64,000 nucleotides of DNA from JAWKWA01 sp041397765 (GTDB lineage Bacteria > Pseudomonadota > Alphaproteobacteria > Rhizobiales > Hyphomicrobiaceae): NCBI GenBank assembly GCA_041397765.1, contig JAWKWA010000005.1, positions 124,001 through 188,000 on the forward strand. Reading direction: 5' to 3'. Below are positions 19,859 through 29,078 of this stretch, in pieces. The stretch's first letter is position 1. The number at the start of each line of letters is the position of its first letter. The translations under genes and the position numbers were made by a program. The notes under the pieces are model-generated. The model worked only from the letters and a program-made list of their open reading frames with translations. It searched no databases and was not told where the DNA came from.

Positions 19859-20193
19859 GGTGGCCTCGAGTGTGGCGGGGCGGTCCGCGCCGGCGGGAGC
19901 GCGCGGGAAGTGGTGCGGTGGATGCGGACGCTGCCGGCACGGGGCCGGACGTGGCGAGTGTGGTCAGTCCGTGTCCGCGTGGCAATCGGGCCCGCGAGCG
20001 TGGCAGGGCCTATCTGCGCGCAACGCTCGGGGTGGCCGGGACATGGCCCGGGCCGCCGCCTGCGCCCCGCTTCCCTTCCCCTCGGCCCGTGAATGCACTA
20101 GTGGTTCGGTCCCGACATTTGCATGCCGTTTCAGTGGCCGCTCGAGCAGATGCCGGATTCGAGCCACCAGGTCCTACCATCGGGTATTGAGCC
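19859..20193. other. Divergent intergenic region, 335 bp
   Basis: It separates the flavoprotein gene from lysS and should hold both promoters. I could not place a convincing -35/-10 pair. The 3' part (20095-20190) is less GC-rich than its surroundings and contains the palindrome ACTAGT and a GGATTCGAGCC stretch that superficially resembles a tRNA T-arm, but the flanking bases do not pair. Confidence 0.4.
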
Positions 20194-22033
20194 GTGAAGA
20201 AGCCGACGCCGAAGTCCGCCAAGATAGCCAAGCCCGCAGATGCCGATGGGAGCGAGGCGACCGTGAAGCGGGCGGCGAAGTCGCGAACGGCGACGGCCGA
20301 CACCCGCGCCTCGGCCGGGCGGGATCCCTCGGAGAAGATCGCGAATGCCGGCGCCTTGAAGCAGGCCGCGAAGTCGCCCGCCTCGGCCGCCCGATCCGGC
20401 CTCCCCGCCATCGACCGGAACCTCGTCGAGGCGGCTGCGACGGCCACCGCCTGGCCCTTCGAGGAGGCGCGCAAGATCATCGCCCGCCTCGAGCGCGAGC
20501 GTGCCGCCGGCCGCACCGGTCCCCGGACGGTCGTCTTCGAGACCGGCTACGGCCCCTCGGGGCTGCCCCATATCGGCACCTTCGGCGAAGTGGCGAGGAC
20601 CACCATGGTCCGCACCGCCTTCCGCCTCCTGACCGGCGACAGCGTGCCGACGCGGCTCATCTGCTTTTCCGACGACATGGACGGCATGCGGAAGGTGCCC
20701 GACAACGTGCCGAACCAGGCCATGCTGCACGAGCATCTGCATCGGCCGCTGACCCGCGTGCCCGACCCCTTCGGCGAGTTCGAGAGCTTCGGCCATCACA
20801 ACAATGCGATGTTGCGGCGCTTCCTCGACACTTTCGGCTTCGATTACGAGTTTCGAGAGCGCCACCGACTTCTACACCTCCGGCCGCTTCGACGAGGTGC
20901 TGCTGCGCGCCGCCGAGCGCTATGACGACATCATGGCCGTGATGCTGCCGACGCTCGGCGAGGAGCGCCAGGCGACCTATAGCTGCTTCCTGCCGATCTC
21001 GCCCTCGAGCGGGCGCGTGCTCTATGTGCCGATGAAGCAGGTCGATGCCCGGCGCGGCACCGTCACCTTCGCCGACGAGGATGGCCGCGACATCACGCTT
21101 CCCGTCACCGGCGGCCATGTAAAGCTGCAATGGAAGCCCGATTTCGGTGCCCGCTGGGCGGCGCTCGGCGTCGATTTCGAGATGTACGGCAAGGATCACC
21201 AGACCAATTCGGCGCTCTACGACAGCATCTGCCGCATCCTTGGCGGCGAGGCGCCCGAGCATTTCATCTACGAGCTCTTCCTCGACGAGCATGGCCAGAA
21301 GATCTCCAAGTCGAAGGGCAACGGCATCACCATCGACGAGTGGCTGACCTACGCGACGCCGGAGAGCCTCGCGCTCTTCATGTTCCAGAAGCCGCGCGCG
21401 GCCAAGAAGCTCTATTTCGAGGTCATCCCCAAGACCGTCGACGATTATCTGACCTTCCTCGCCAAGTTCCCCGAGGAGGATGCCGCGGCCCGCCTGCAGA
21501 ACCCGGTCTGGCACATCCATGCTGGCCATCCGCCCAAGGCCGAGCTGCCGGTCTCCTTCGCCCTCCTCATCAACCTCGTCTCGGCCTCGAACGCGGAATC
21601 GACCGAGACGCTCTGGGGCTTCATCCGCCGCTATGCGCCGGGGGCGGATGCGGCGAGCCATCCCCTGCTCGACCGGCTGGTCGGCTATGCCATCCGCTAC
21701 TACGAGGATTTCGTCCGCCCCAAGAAGCGTTTCCGTGCCGCCGACGAGCGCGAGCGCACCGCCTTCGGGGCGCTGTCTGAGGCGCTTGCCGCAGCGCCGG
21801 CCGGCGCCGGGGGCGAGGCCCTGCAGAACATCGTCTACGAGGTCGGCAAGGCGCACGGCTTCGAGCCGTTGCGCGACTGGTTCAAGGCGCTCTACGAGGT
21901 GCTGCTCGGCCAGAGCCAGGGGCCGCGCTTCGGCTCCTTCATCGAGCTCTATGGCGTCGCGGAGACGCGCGATCTGATCGCCAAGGGGCTGGCGGGCGAG
22001 CTTCTCGTGAAGCCCGCCGGCGAGGGCGAATGA
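20194..22033 (+). CDS. lysS: Class I lysyl-tRNA synthetase, interrupted by a +1 frameshift
   Basis: This is the archaeal-type class I enzyme (LysK) used by most Alphaproteobacteria to charge tRNA-Lys. Motifs are HIGT (from residue 126) and KISKS (369-373 after correction). Translation from the GTG at 20194 leaves the correct frame at TTT 20851-20853; the rest of the protein continues in the +1 frame from TTC 20852. Removing one T restores FDYEFESATDFYTSGRFD and a 612-residue protein of otherwise perfect conservation. The gene is normally essential, so a sequencing error in the T-run is the simplest explanation. A Lys/Ala-rich extension of about 75 residues precedes the catalytic domain. The methyltransferase start overlaps the stop (ATGA). 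Confidence 0.88.
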
Positions 22034-22800
22034 GCCGGCGGGAAGAAGAGGGGGCGGGCGTGCCGCAGAAGGGGCAGAGCTACACCGATATCAGGCTTGC
22101 CGCCTGCTACGACCACGTCAACACGGCCGGGCCCGATCTCGACTTCCACGAGGAGCTGTCGGGCTTCTCGCCGATCGACGTCATCGACGTCGGCTCCGGC
22201 ACCGGCCGTCTCGCGCTCCGCTTGGCCGATCGCGGCCATCGCGTCACCGGGCTCGAGCCGGCGCCCGGCATGCTGGCGGCGGCGAGGGCCAAACCCGGCG
22301 CCGACCGCGTCCGCTGGATCGAGGGTCGCGCCAGCGAGCTGTCGCTGCCCGAGCGTTTCGACCTCGCCATCATGACCGGCCATGTCTTCCAGGTCTTCCT
22401 CGATGATGCCGAGGTCGCGGCCGTCCTCGCCAACATCCGCGCCCATCTGAAGCCCGGCGGCATCCTCGCCTTCGACACCCGCAATCCGCTCGTCGAGGAA
22501 TGGCGGAGCTGGCGGCCCGATCGATGGGTGGCCGAGTCCGAGATCCCCGGTCATGGCCGGGTGCGCGTCCACAACGACATCGTCGAGGCGGCGGGCGAGC
22601 TCGTCACCTTCACCACCCATTTCGATTTCGGCGGCGGCGACCTGATCGTCGATCCGATCACCATCCGCTTCATGCCGCAGGCGACGCTCGCCCGCCTGCT
22701 CGCCGAGGCCGGCTTCGCCGACGTCACCTGGTACGGCGATTTCGACCGCTCGGCCGTGACCGACACGAGCCCCGAACTGATCGTGCTGGCGCGGCGCTGA
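22030..22800 (+). CDS. Class I SAM-dependent methyltransferase
   Basis: A 256-residue soluble methyltransferase. The SAM-binding motif I is VIDVGSGTGRLALRLA; the acidic end of strand two is GLEP; motif IV is DLAIMTGHVFQVF, and the post-strand ALKPGG-like turn is HLKPGGILAFDTRNP. The N-terminal YDHVNTAGPDLDF segment is common in this group. The substrate is not predictable. The ATG overlaps the lysS stop by four bases, so expression is coupled; a GTG at 22060 preceded by a purine-rich GAGGGGG is an alternative start. Confidence 0.85.
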   Translation: MSRREEEGAGVPQKGQSYTDIRLAACYDHVNTAGPDLDFHEELSGFSPIDVIDVGSGTGRLALRLADRGHRVTGLEPAPGMLAAARAKPGADRVRWIEGRASELSLPERFDLAIMTGHVFQVFLDDAEVAAVLANIRAHLKPGGILAFDTRNPLVEEWRSWRPDRWVAESEIPGHGRVRVHNDIVEAAGELVTFTTHFDFGGGDLIVDPITIRFMPQATLARLLAEAGFADVTWYGDFDRSAVTDTSPELIVLARR

Positions 22801-22820
22801 AACGCATGGGGGGCGGCCCG

Positions 22821-24797
22821 CTACCGCGCCCCCGTCATCACCTCGTCGATGAACCCGGCATGCTCGCGCACATAGCTCGCGCGCAGGTGCGTTCGATCCT
22901 TGTAGATCAACCGGCCCTCGCCATCGAGACCGGGGCAGGTCTTGTCGGCGCACAAGGATTGCAACGGGTCGATGACGATCGCCCCGGTCCGCGCCGCCAG
23001 CTCGACCAGCCGCTTGCGCACCGGCAGCCAGCCCCGGTCGAAGCGGCGCCGTTCGAGCCGCACCTCGTTGAGCGTCACCTCGCCGGTGATCGCGCGCGTG
23101 AGGCGCCGCGCGTCGCGTCCCCAGGTCGGGATGTTGAGCACGAGATAGATGCGCCGCCCGTCGCGCTTCAGCTCCGCGATCATCGCCTCGAGGCTCATGA
23201 GCGCCCGCTCGAAACCGGGCGTCCCCTCGGCGATGCGGGCCTCCCCCTCGCCCGGCATCTCGTAGTCGGAGCGGTAGAAATAGCCGTTCCATTGCGCGCC
23301 GATGACCACCGTGCCGATGGCCGGATCGGCCGCCAGCGCCGCTCCCTTGGCGCCGAACTCGGCGCAATCGGGATGGTTGCGCTCGGTGATGCCGGGGATC
23401 GGCGGGCAGCCGCCGCTCGTTGCGAAGATGATCTCGCCCCCCGCCCGGCCGTCGGCGACCAGCCGCTCGATGCGCGGCCAGTATTGCTGGATGTTGCTGT
23501 CGCCGAGGAAGAGCGTCTTCGGGTGACCCGTGCCGGCGCGGTGGACGAGGAGGCCGTCGGCCCGCTCGTCGCGGACGAGCCGCCCGGGAAAATCCCAGTC
23601 GTCCGCCGCGACGGCGACGTCCTGGAAGATCGGCCCTGAAAGCCGTGGCTGGATGATCCCCGCGCCGATGGCAAGCCCCACGGCCGAGAAGGCGAGCGTG
23701 CCCGCCATCAGCCCCGCCGGCAGCCTCCGGCCAGGCACACGGGCGAGCGGACGCTCGATCAGCAGATAGGTGAGGCTTGCGAGCACGATGGCAGCCGCGA
23801 CCGCCACCGCCCGCGCACCCGGCCGGTCGTCGTCGACGATGTGCAGGAAGGACAGCAGCGGCCAGTGCCAGAGATAGAGCGGATAGCTGACGAGCCCGAT
23901 CGCGACCATCGGCCGGGCGGCGAGAAGGAGGCGATTGGGAAAGGCGCCCTCGCCCGCGCCGATCACGGCGGCGGTGCCGAGCGTCGGGATCAGCGCATAG
24001 GCACCCGGATAGCGCGTCTCGTGATCGAGCAACGCAAGTCCGGCGGCGATGAGGCCGAGCCCCGCGAGCGAGACGAGGCTCGCAGGGAAGGTGCCGCCTT
24101 GCACGAGCCGGCCGATGCCGGCCGCAATCGCCGGTCCGCGCATCGGCCCGGCGTTGAGGCGGAAGAAGGCGAGCAGCGCCCCGATCGACAGTTCGAAGAA
24201 GCGGTTCTGCGGCAGGTAGAACGCCGCCTCGGGGTGCCGCCCGATCGTCGCGAGGTTCGAGGCGAAGGACAGGACCGTGATCGCCACGAGGGCGATGAGA
24301 ATATGCCGGCGGCTTGCGATGAGAAGCAGGAGCACCGGCCAGACGATGTAGAACTGCTCCTCGATGGCAAGCGACCAGAGGTGCAGGAGCGGTTTCTCCC
24401 CGGCCTCGGTGTCGAAATAGCCGGCCTCCTTGTTCAGCCGGAAATTGATGAAATAGGCGGCGCCCGCGACGATATGGCGGCCGAGCTGGCGGAACTCGTT
24501 GGGCAGCAGCAGCAGCCAGCCGATCAGCGCCGTCGCAGCAAGGACGAGGATGAGCGCAGGGAACAGCCGGCGGACGCGGCGTATGTAGAAGTCAAGGAGC
24601 GAGAACCGGCCCGTCGCCTTCTCGGTGAGGATGATCGTCGAGATCAGGAAACCCGAGATCACGAAAAAGATGTCGACCCCGGTGAAGCCGCCGGGAACGA
24701 GGCCGGGGGCGGCGTGATAGGCGACGACGCTTGCGACCGCGAGGGCGCGCAGGCCGTCGATATCCGCCCGGTAGGGGATGGAGTGCGTCGGACGCAT
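22821..24797 (-). CDS. OafA/YrhL-type membrane acyltransferase with SGNH domain
   Basis: A 658-residue envelope protein that would O-acylate a surface polysaccharide or lipopolysaccharide. The N-terminal acyltransferase_3 domain (1 to about 365, ten or so helices) starts with YRADIDGLRALAVASVVAYH, the His being the conserved catalytic position, and has the RxxR-like IRRVRRLFPALI. The periplasmic SGNH esterase-like domain (about 400-658) has LGDSN near residue 432 and DRTHL near 634-638, the catalytic Ser and the Asp-x-x-His pair. Start ATG at 24797 follows GGAGGAAG. It sits downstream of lpxK, consistent with an LPS-modifying role. Confidence 0.9.
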   Translation of the reverse strand: MRPTHSIPYRADIDGLRALAVASVVAYHAAPGLVPGGFTGVDIFFVISGFLISTIILTEKATGRFSLLDFYIRRVRRLFPALILVLAATALIGWLLLLPNEFRQLGRHIVAGAAYFINFRLNKEAGYFDTEAGEKPLLHLWSLAIEEQFYIVWPVLLLLIASRRHILIALVAITVLSFASNLATIGRHPEAAFYLPQNRFFELSIGALLAFFRLNAGPMRGPAIAAGIGRLVQGGTFPASLVSLAGLGLIAAGLALLDHETRYPGAYALIPTLGTAAVIGAGEGAFPNRLLLAARPMVAIGLVSYPLYLWHWPLLSFLHIVDDDRPGARAVAVAAAIVLASLTYLLIERPLARVPGRRLPAGLMAGTLAFSAVGLAIGAGIIQPRLSGPIFQDVAVAADDWDFPGRLVRDERADGLLVHRAGTGHPKTLFLGDSNIQQYWPRIERLVADGRAGGEIIFATSGGCPPIPGITERNHPDCAEFGAKGAALAADPAIGTVVIGAQWNGYFYRSDYEMPGEGEARIAEGTPGFERALMSLEAMIAELKRDGRRIYLVLNIPTWGRDARRLTRAITGEVTLNEVRLERRRFDRGWLPVRKRLVELAARTGAIVIDPLQSLCADKTCPGLDGEGRLIYKDRTHLRASYVREHAGFIDEVMTGAR

Positions 24798-24901
24798 GGG
24801 CTTGTTGTCTTCCTCCCCGGCGGCGGGCCGGCTGCCGGGCGACCCAAGCCCGCGCGACACGCCGCGACAGGGCGGCACGATGTCTGCCGGCGGGACATGC
24901 G

Positions 24902-25996
24902 TCAACGCACCCCCGGTCGGCTTTCCCCCGGTCGTTTCGCCCTCGCGAGCCGCACGCCGAGGAGCCCCGCGAGGATCCCTCTGTCGCCGTCGGCCAGCGC
25001 GAGGCCGACCGGCAGCGCCAGCGATTGCTCGGCGAGCCTGAGCAGCGCCTCCGAGGTTTCGCCCGCCAGCCGTGCCAGATCCTTCTCGGTGGTGACGAGC
25101 CTCGCCCCCGTTTCGCCGGCCCGCCGGATGAGCGCGCGGGCGCGCGCCGCGTCGGGAAGCTGGTGATCGCCGAGCGGCACGGTTTCGACCAGCCGCGCCC
25201 CGAGCGCTTCGAGCGTTGCGAAGAATTTCTGCGGATTGCCGATGCCGGCATAGGCGATGACCGCCCGGCCCGCGAGGCCGCCCGCGGTCTCCTTCTCGGC
25301 AACGAGCCGCCCGGCGATGATCGGCCCCCTCCAGCCGAGCCGGCCGAGACGCGCCTGAAGATCGTCCGCCACCCGTCGGTCGCGTCCCCCGCCGCCGTCG
25401 AGCAGGAGGACGAGATCGACCCGGCCGGTCTGGGCGCCGAGCGGCATCCGCAGCGGCCCCCCCGGCATCACCCGGCCATTGCCGATCCCCCGTGTCGCAT
25501 CGACCACGGCGATCGCCAGATCCTTGTGCAGCGAGGGGTTCTGCAACCCGTCGTCCATGATGATGACGTCGGCGAGGTCCGATGCCGCGATCAGGTCCGC
25601 GCCCGCCACCCGGTTGGCCGCGACGACCACGGGAGCGACCCGTGCGAGCAGGAGCGGCTCGTCGCCGACCTCGCGCGCCGTGTCGCGGCCGGGATCGACG
25701 ACATGCGGTCCGCGCACCCGCCCGCCATAACCGCGGGTCAGGAAGGCCGGTCTCAACCCCGCCTCGCCGATAAGCCGGGCGAGCGCAAGCGCCACCGGCG
25801 TTTTGCCGGCCCCGCCGGCGGTGAAATTCCCGACGCACACCACCGGCAGCGCCGCCCGCCGCGGGCGCGTCGTGGCGATCCTCAGCCGTCCCGCCATCCC
25901 GTAGAGCCAGCCGAGCGGTGACAGCGCCACCCCCGCGAGGCGCTCCGCCACGCCCGGATCGGCCGCATACCAGAAGCCCGGCGGCTCACGGCGCAC
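24902..25996 (-). CDS. lpxK: Tetraacyldisaccharide 4'-kinase
   Basis: LpxK phosphorylates the 4' position of tetraacyldisaccharide-1-phosphate to form lipid IVA at the inner membrane. The 364-residue protein has an N-terminal amphipathic/membrane segment (PPGFWY...LSPLGWLYG), the P-loop NFTAGGAGKTP, the catalytic DDGLQNPSLHKD block, and the C-terminal VTTEKDLARL segment. The start is GTG at 25996, inside the end of the upstream acyltransferase-WaaA gene (11-bp overlap), which indicates translational coupling. Product of LpxK is the direct substrate of WaaA encoded by that gene. Confidence 0.95.
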   Translation of the reverse strand: MRREPPGFWYAADPGVAERLAGVALSPLGWLYGMAGRLRIATTRPRRAALPVVCVGNFTAGGAGKTPVALALARLIGEAGLRPAFLTRGYGGRVRGPHVVDPGRDTAREVGDEPLLLARVAPVVVAANRVAGADLIAASDLADVIIMDDGLQNPSLHKDLAIAVVDATRGIGNGRVMPGGPLRMPLGAQTGRVDLVLLLDGGGGRDRRVADDLQARLGRLGWRGPIIAGRLVAEKETAGGLAGRAVIAYAGIGNPQKFFATLEALGARLVETVPLGDHQLPDAARARALIRRAGETGARLVTTEKDLARLAGETSEALLRLAEQSLALPVGLALADGDRGILAGLLGVRLARAKRPGESRPGVR

Positions 25997-28010
25997 GCGA
26001 GGGCGCCTCTACCCGCTCGATCATCTCCTCGAGCGCCCCGAGCGTCTTGGCGAGCGCCCCGCTCAGATTGCCGACCGCCTCGCGCGCGGCCGACCGCATG
26101 GCTTGGAGCCTTTCGGGCTCGGCCGTCAGCTCGCCGATAGCGGCGACGAGCCCGTCCGCGCCCGCGATCAGGCGGGCGCCGCCGACCCGCATGAGCTCGC
26201 CATACTCCTCCTTGAAATTGTGGGTGTGCGGTCCCGACAGCACCGCGGCGCCGAGCTTCACTGCCTCGAAGGGGTTCTGTCCGCCATGCGGCACCAGCGA
26301 TCCCCCCATGAAGGCGACGGGCGCGAGCGAATAGAGCGTGCCGAGCTCGCCGATCGTGTCGGCGATATAGGCCTGATGACGGGTCCCGGGCATCTCGCCG
26401 AGCGAGCGCTGGGCGACGCCGAGCCCCAGATGGCGCAATTCCTCCGCGATGCCGGGGCCACGTTCGGGATGGCGCGGCGCGATGACGAGGAGGAGATCGG
26501 GATTTTGGGCGAGCAGCCTCGGATAGGCCGCCCCGAGCAATGCCTCCTCGCCCGGATGCGTGCTGGCGGCCAAGAGCACCGGACGAGCCCCGATCGCCCG
26601 TTTCAATCGGCCGCGCAGGTCGGTGTCGATCGGCAGCGGCGGTGCGTCGGCCTTGAGATTGCCCACCGCCCGCACCTCGCCCGCGCCGAGCCGCGAGAAT
26701 CGCCGCGCGAGCGGCTCGCTCTGGGCGAGCACCAGCGACAGCCGCGAGAACAGCGCCCGCGCCATGGTCCGCCGCTTGCGCCACTTGTCGTAGGAGGACT
26801 TCGACATCCGCCCGTTGACGAGCGCGACCGGAATGGTCCGCGCCGTCGTCTCGAGCACCATGTTCGGCCAGATCTCCGATTCGACGAGCAGCATCAGGTC
26901 GGGCCGCCAATGATCGAGGAAGCGGCGGACGAACCGCGGCGCATCGAGCGGCACGAACTGGTGGATGGCCATGCCGGCCAGCCGCTCCGCCGCCAGCCGC
27001 GCCGAGGTCACGGTTCCCGTCGTCAGCAGCAGCGTCGTCTCGGGATGGCGCTCCTTGAGCCCCTGGATCACCGGCACGACCGCCACCGTCTCGCCGACGC
27101 TGGCGGCGTGGAGCCACACCAGCGGACCGTCGGGCCGGGACCGTGCGGCGATGCCGAACCGTTCGCCGCGCCGCGCCGGGTCCTCCTTGCCGCGCCGGCT
27201 GCGGTAGTCGAGGACGAGCCCGGCGAAAGGCACGACCAGCCGCGTCGCGGTCCGGTAGAGGCGGAGCGCGAGGCCGGGAGGCGGCGTCCCCGCGCCAGCC
27301 GCGCCATAAGGGGTGGCGCGCGCCATGTCGGCCTGCGCGAGTTCGTAGGCCCGTCGGGTCGCCGCCGCGAGAGCCGTCTCGACTGCCAGCCGGTCGGCCT
27401 CCAGGCCCGCCGCATCCCGCTCCCGCGCGACCCGGATCGGCTCGCCGGTGACCACGGCGAGCCGCGAGAATGGCAGGTTGACCGTCAAGCGGCTCCAGGT
27501 GTCGAAGGCGAGGAAACGCGAGCTCGCCGCCGCCACCGGCACGATCGGCCGGCCGCTGAGCCGTGCGAGCGCGACGATGCCGGGGCCGACCGTGCGGGCG
27601 GGGCCCGGCGGCACCTCCGCGGTCATCGCCACCGAATGCCCCTCCTCCAGCGTTCGCAGCGCCCGCCGCAGGGCGTCCGCACCGCCCCGGTCCTTGCGCC
27701 GCGCCCCCGCTCCCGCCCCGCGGATCAGATCCATGCCGAAGGCCTTCAACGCCTCGCCGAGCGTCTCTGCGTCACCATGGCGCGCCACCATCACGCGGAC
27801 CGGAATGGTGCGCGGACTTAAGGCCGGCAGCATCATGAACTGGCCGTGCCACATCGCGTAGATGAACGGCTTCTCGGCCTCCAGGCGCGCGCCGGTATCG
27901 GCCGGCTCGTAGGTAATCCGGCTGGTTCGGGCGACGAGACGTATATGCAAGGCGAGCAGCCGGCCGAGCAGCCGGTCGGTCATTCTGCTATCGCCGGGCG
28001 GCTTCGCCAT
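25986..28010 (-). CDS. waaA: Fusion of DUF374-type lysophospholipid acyltransferase and Kdo transferase WaaA
   Basis: One 674-residue chain with two enzymes. Residues 1 to about 215 form a DUF374-type acyltransferase (FIYAMWHGQFMMLPAL, RHGDAETLGEAL, TAEVPPGPARTVGPGIVALAR). About 30 linker residues follow, then from about 246 a full-length WaaA/KdtA begins with its membrane anchor (LRLYRTATRLVVPFAGLVL) and RRGKEDPARRGERFG. HAASVGE (301-307) contains the catalytic Glu. WaaA adds Kdo from CMP-Kdo (KdsB) to lipid IVA (LpxK). In most rhizobia the two proteins are separate adjacent genes. The ATG at 28010 was chosen; 27983 is an alternative. The open frame is continuous, so the fusion is read directly. 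Confidence 0.92.
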   Translation of the reverse strand: MAKPPGDSRMTDRLLGRLLALHIRLVARTSRITYEPADTGARLEAEKPFIYAMWHGQFMMLPALSPRTIPVRVMVARHGDAETLGEALKAFGMDLIRGAGAGARRKDRGGADALRRALRTLEEGHSVAMTAEVPPGPARTVGPGIVALARLSGRPIVPVAAASSRFLAFDTWSRLTVNLPFSRLAVVTGEPIRVARERDAAGLEADRLAVETALAAATRRAYELAQADMARATPYGAAGAGTPPPGLALRLYRTATRLVVPFAGLVLDYRSRRGKEDPARRGERFGIAARSRPDGPLVWLHAASVGETVAVVPVIQGLKERHPETTLLLTTGTVTSARLAAERLAGMAIHQFVPLDAPRFVRRFLDHWRPDLMLLVESEIWPNMVLETTARTIPVALVNGRMSKSSYDKWRKRRTMARALFSRLSLVLAQSEPLARRFSRLGAGEVRAVGNLKADAPPLPIDTDLRGRLKRAIGARPVLLAASTHPGEEALLGAAYPRLLAQNPDLLLVIAPRHPERGPGIAEELRHLGLGVAQRSLGEMPGTRHQAYIADTIGELGTLYSLAPVAFMGGSLVPHGGQNPFEAVKLGAAVLSGPHTHNFKEEYGELMRVGGARLIAGADGLVAAIGELTAEPERLQAMRSAAREAVGNLSGALAKTLGALEEMIERVEAPSRAP

Positions 28011-28057
28011 GAAAGTTCTGCCCGTCGGCTCGGCTGGGGGGAGTGGCGGTCGCTCTA

Positions 28058-28086
28058 TTGAACCGGCCCTCTATAGCGGATATCTA
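28058..28086 (+). promoter_or_regulatory. Candidate promoter for the phosphatase gene at 28156
   Basis: TTGAAC and TATCTA are separated by exactly 17 bases; transcription would start near 28093, leaving a 5' leader of about 60 bases. It sits in the divergent gap with the waaA fusion gene. Confidence 0.45.
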
Positions 28087-28155
28087 GCGGAATCCAAGGG
28101 TGGCGGCTCGATCCTGCGGGGATCGGCGGACACGCCGGTGTGGCGGCGTGGACAG

Positions 28156-28947
28156 ATGCGGGATCGCATTGATGCGCATGCTATCGATCGGCGGGCGGAG
28201 ACGGCTCGGCTGATGAAGATCGCCAAGGAGCAGAGGCGCCAGTTCCGGCGGAGCATGCGGCGTGTGCGCGAGGGCGTGGCTGAGGCCTCCCCGCCATGGG
28301 CACGGCGTACCTTCGGCCCCATGGTCGACTGGCTGGACATGGTTCTCGTCGACCATGGTGTGTTCCGCTACGTCTATCCCAACCGCCATCGCATCACCGA
28401 CCGGGCCTTCCGCGCCAGCCAGCCCGCCCCCTCTCACATCCGCCGCTATGCCCGCGAAGGCATCCGCACCATCGTCAACCTGCGCGGCGAGCGCGACTGC
28501 GGCGCCTATCGCCTGGAGATCGCCACCTGCCGGGAGTCCGGCATCCGCATGGTCGACTTCAAGGTGATGTCGCGGGCCGCTCCCCTGCCCGAGACGATCC
28601 ACGCCGCCGCCCGGCTGTTCGACGAGATCGAATATCCGATCCTCATGCACTGCAAGTCGGGCGCCGACCGGGTCGGCCTCATGAGCGTGCTCTATCTCTT
28701 CTTGAAGGAGCGCCGGCCGCTCGAGGAGGCGATGGGCCAGCTCGACTGGCGCTATGGCCATTTCCGCCAGGCCGACACCGGCATTCTCGACCTGTTCTTC
28801 GAGCGCTATCTGGAGGCGAGCCGCAAGGAACCGATCGCTTTCGAGCGCTGGCTCGACGAGGTCTATGATCCCGACGAGCTGAAGCGCTCCTTCAAGGCCC
28901 GATCCACCTCGAACCTCATCGTGAACTGGATTTTGCGGCGCGAGTAG
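28156..28947 (+). CDS. Tyrosine/dual-specificity phosphatase-like protein
   Basis: A 263-residue cytoplasmic protein with a basic N-terminal helix (KEQRRQFRRSMRRVREG) and a cysteine phosphatase domain. The P-loop is H165-CKSGAD-R172 (HCX5R), preceded by the NLRGERDCGAYRLEIATC segment that supplies an aspartate-bearing loop in related KEGG-type phosphatases. Members act on phosphotyrosine or phosphoinositides; the substrate here is unknown. ATG at 28156 was preferred because the longer frame runs into the divergent gene; 28213 is possible. The family occurs widely in Rhizobiales next to LPS genes. Confidence 0.82.
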   Translation: MRDRIDAHAIDRRAETARLMKIAKEQRRQFRRSMRRVREGVAEASPPWARRTFGPMVDWLDMVLVDHGVFRYVYPNRHRITDRAFRASQPAPSHIRRYAREGIRTIVNLRGERDCGAYRLEIATCRESGIRMVDFKVMSRAAPLPETIHAAARLFDEIEYPILMHCKSGADRVGLMSVLYLFLKERRPLEEAMGQLDWRYGHFRQADTGILDLFFERYLEASRKEPIAFERWLDEVYDPDELKRSFKARSTSNLIVNWILRRE

Positions 28948-29045
28948 CCGCGCGGAGCGGCGCCTTTCCGCTCGGCGGCGATCCGGCAGGCCGTTCGGCC
29001 CCCAAGAGCGAGACGATCGCAGGCTGTCGCGAAATCGGCGGCTCG

Positions 29046-29060
29046 TTAACCATTTGTTAT
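29046..29060. promoter_or_regulatory. CtrA-like binding site
   Basis: TTAA-CCATTTG-TTAT matches the CtrA consensus TTAA-N7-TTAA with one mismatch. It lies about 35 bases upstream of the likely start of the small-RNA candidate, the usual place for a CtrA site overlapping the -35 region. Confidence 0.45.
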
Positions 29061-29078
29061 CCTTAGCCGCGCTAGTTT

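Noticed and set aside
20150..20190. Possible tRNA fragment (GGATTCGAGCC) before lysS
   Set aside because: The bases around the T-loop-like sequence do not form a stem and no acceptor or anticodon arm can be drawn on either strand.
20851..20854. Programmed +1 frameshift in lysS
   Set aside because: The slip site is plausible, but no upstream Shine-Dalgarno-like stimulator or downstream structure is visible, and the same kind of homopolymer indel occurs in two other genes; sequence error is simpler. Kept as an option in findings only.
28009..28155. Phosphatase start at 28009
   Set aside because: It would overlap the divergent waaA-fusion start and the promoter at 28058-28086; the extra 49 residues are low-complexity.
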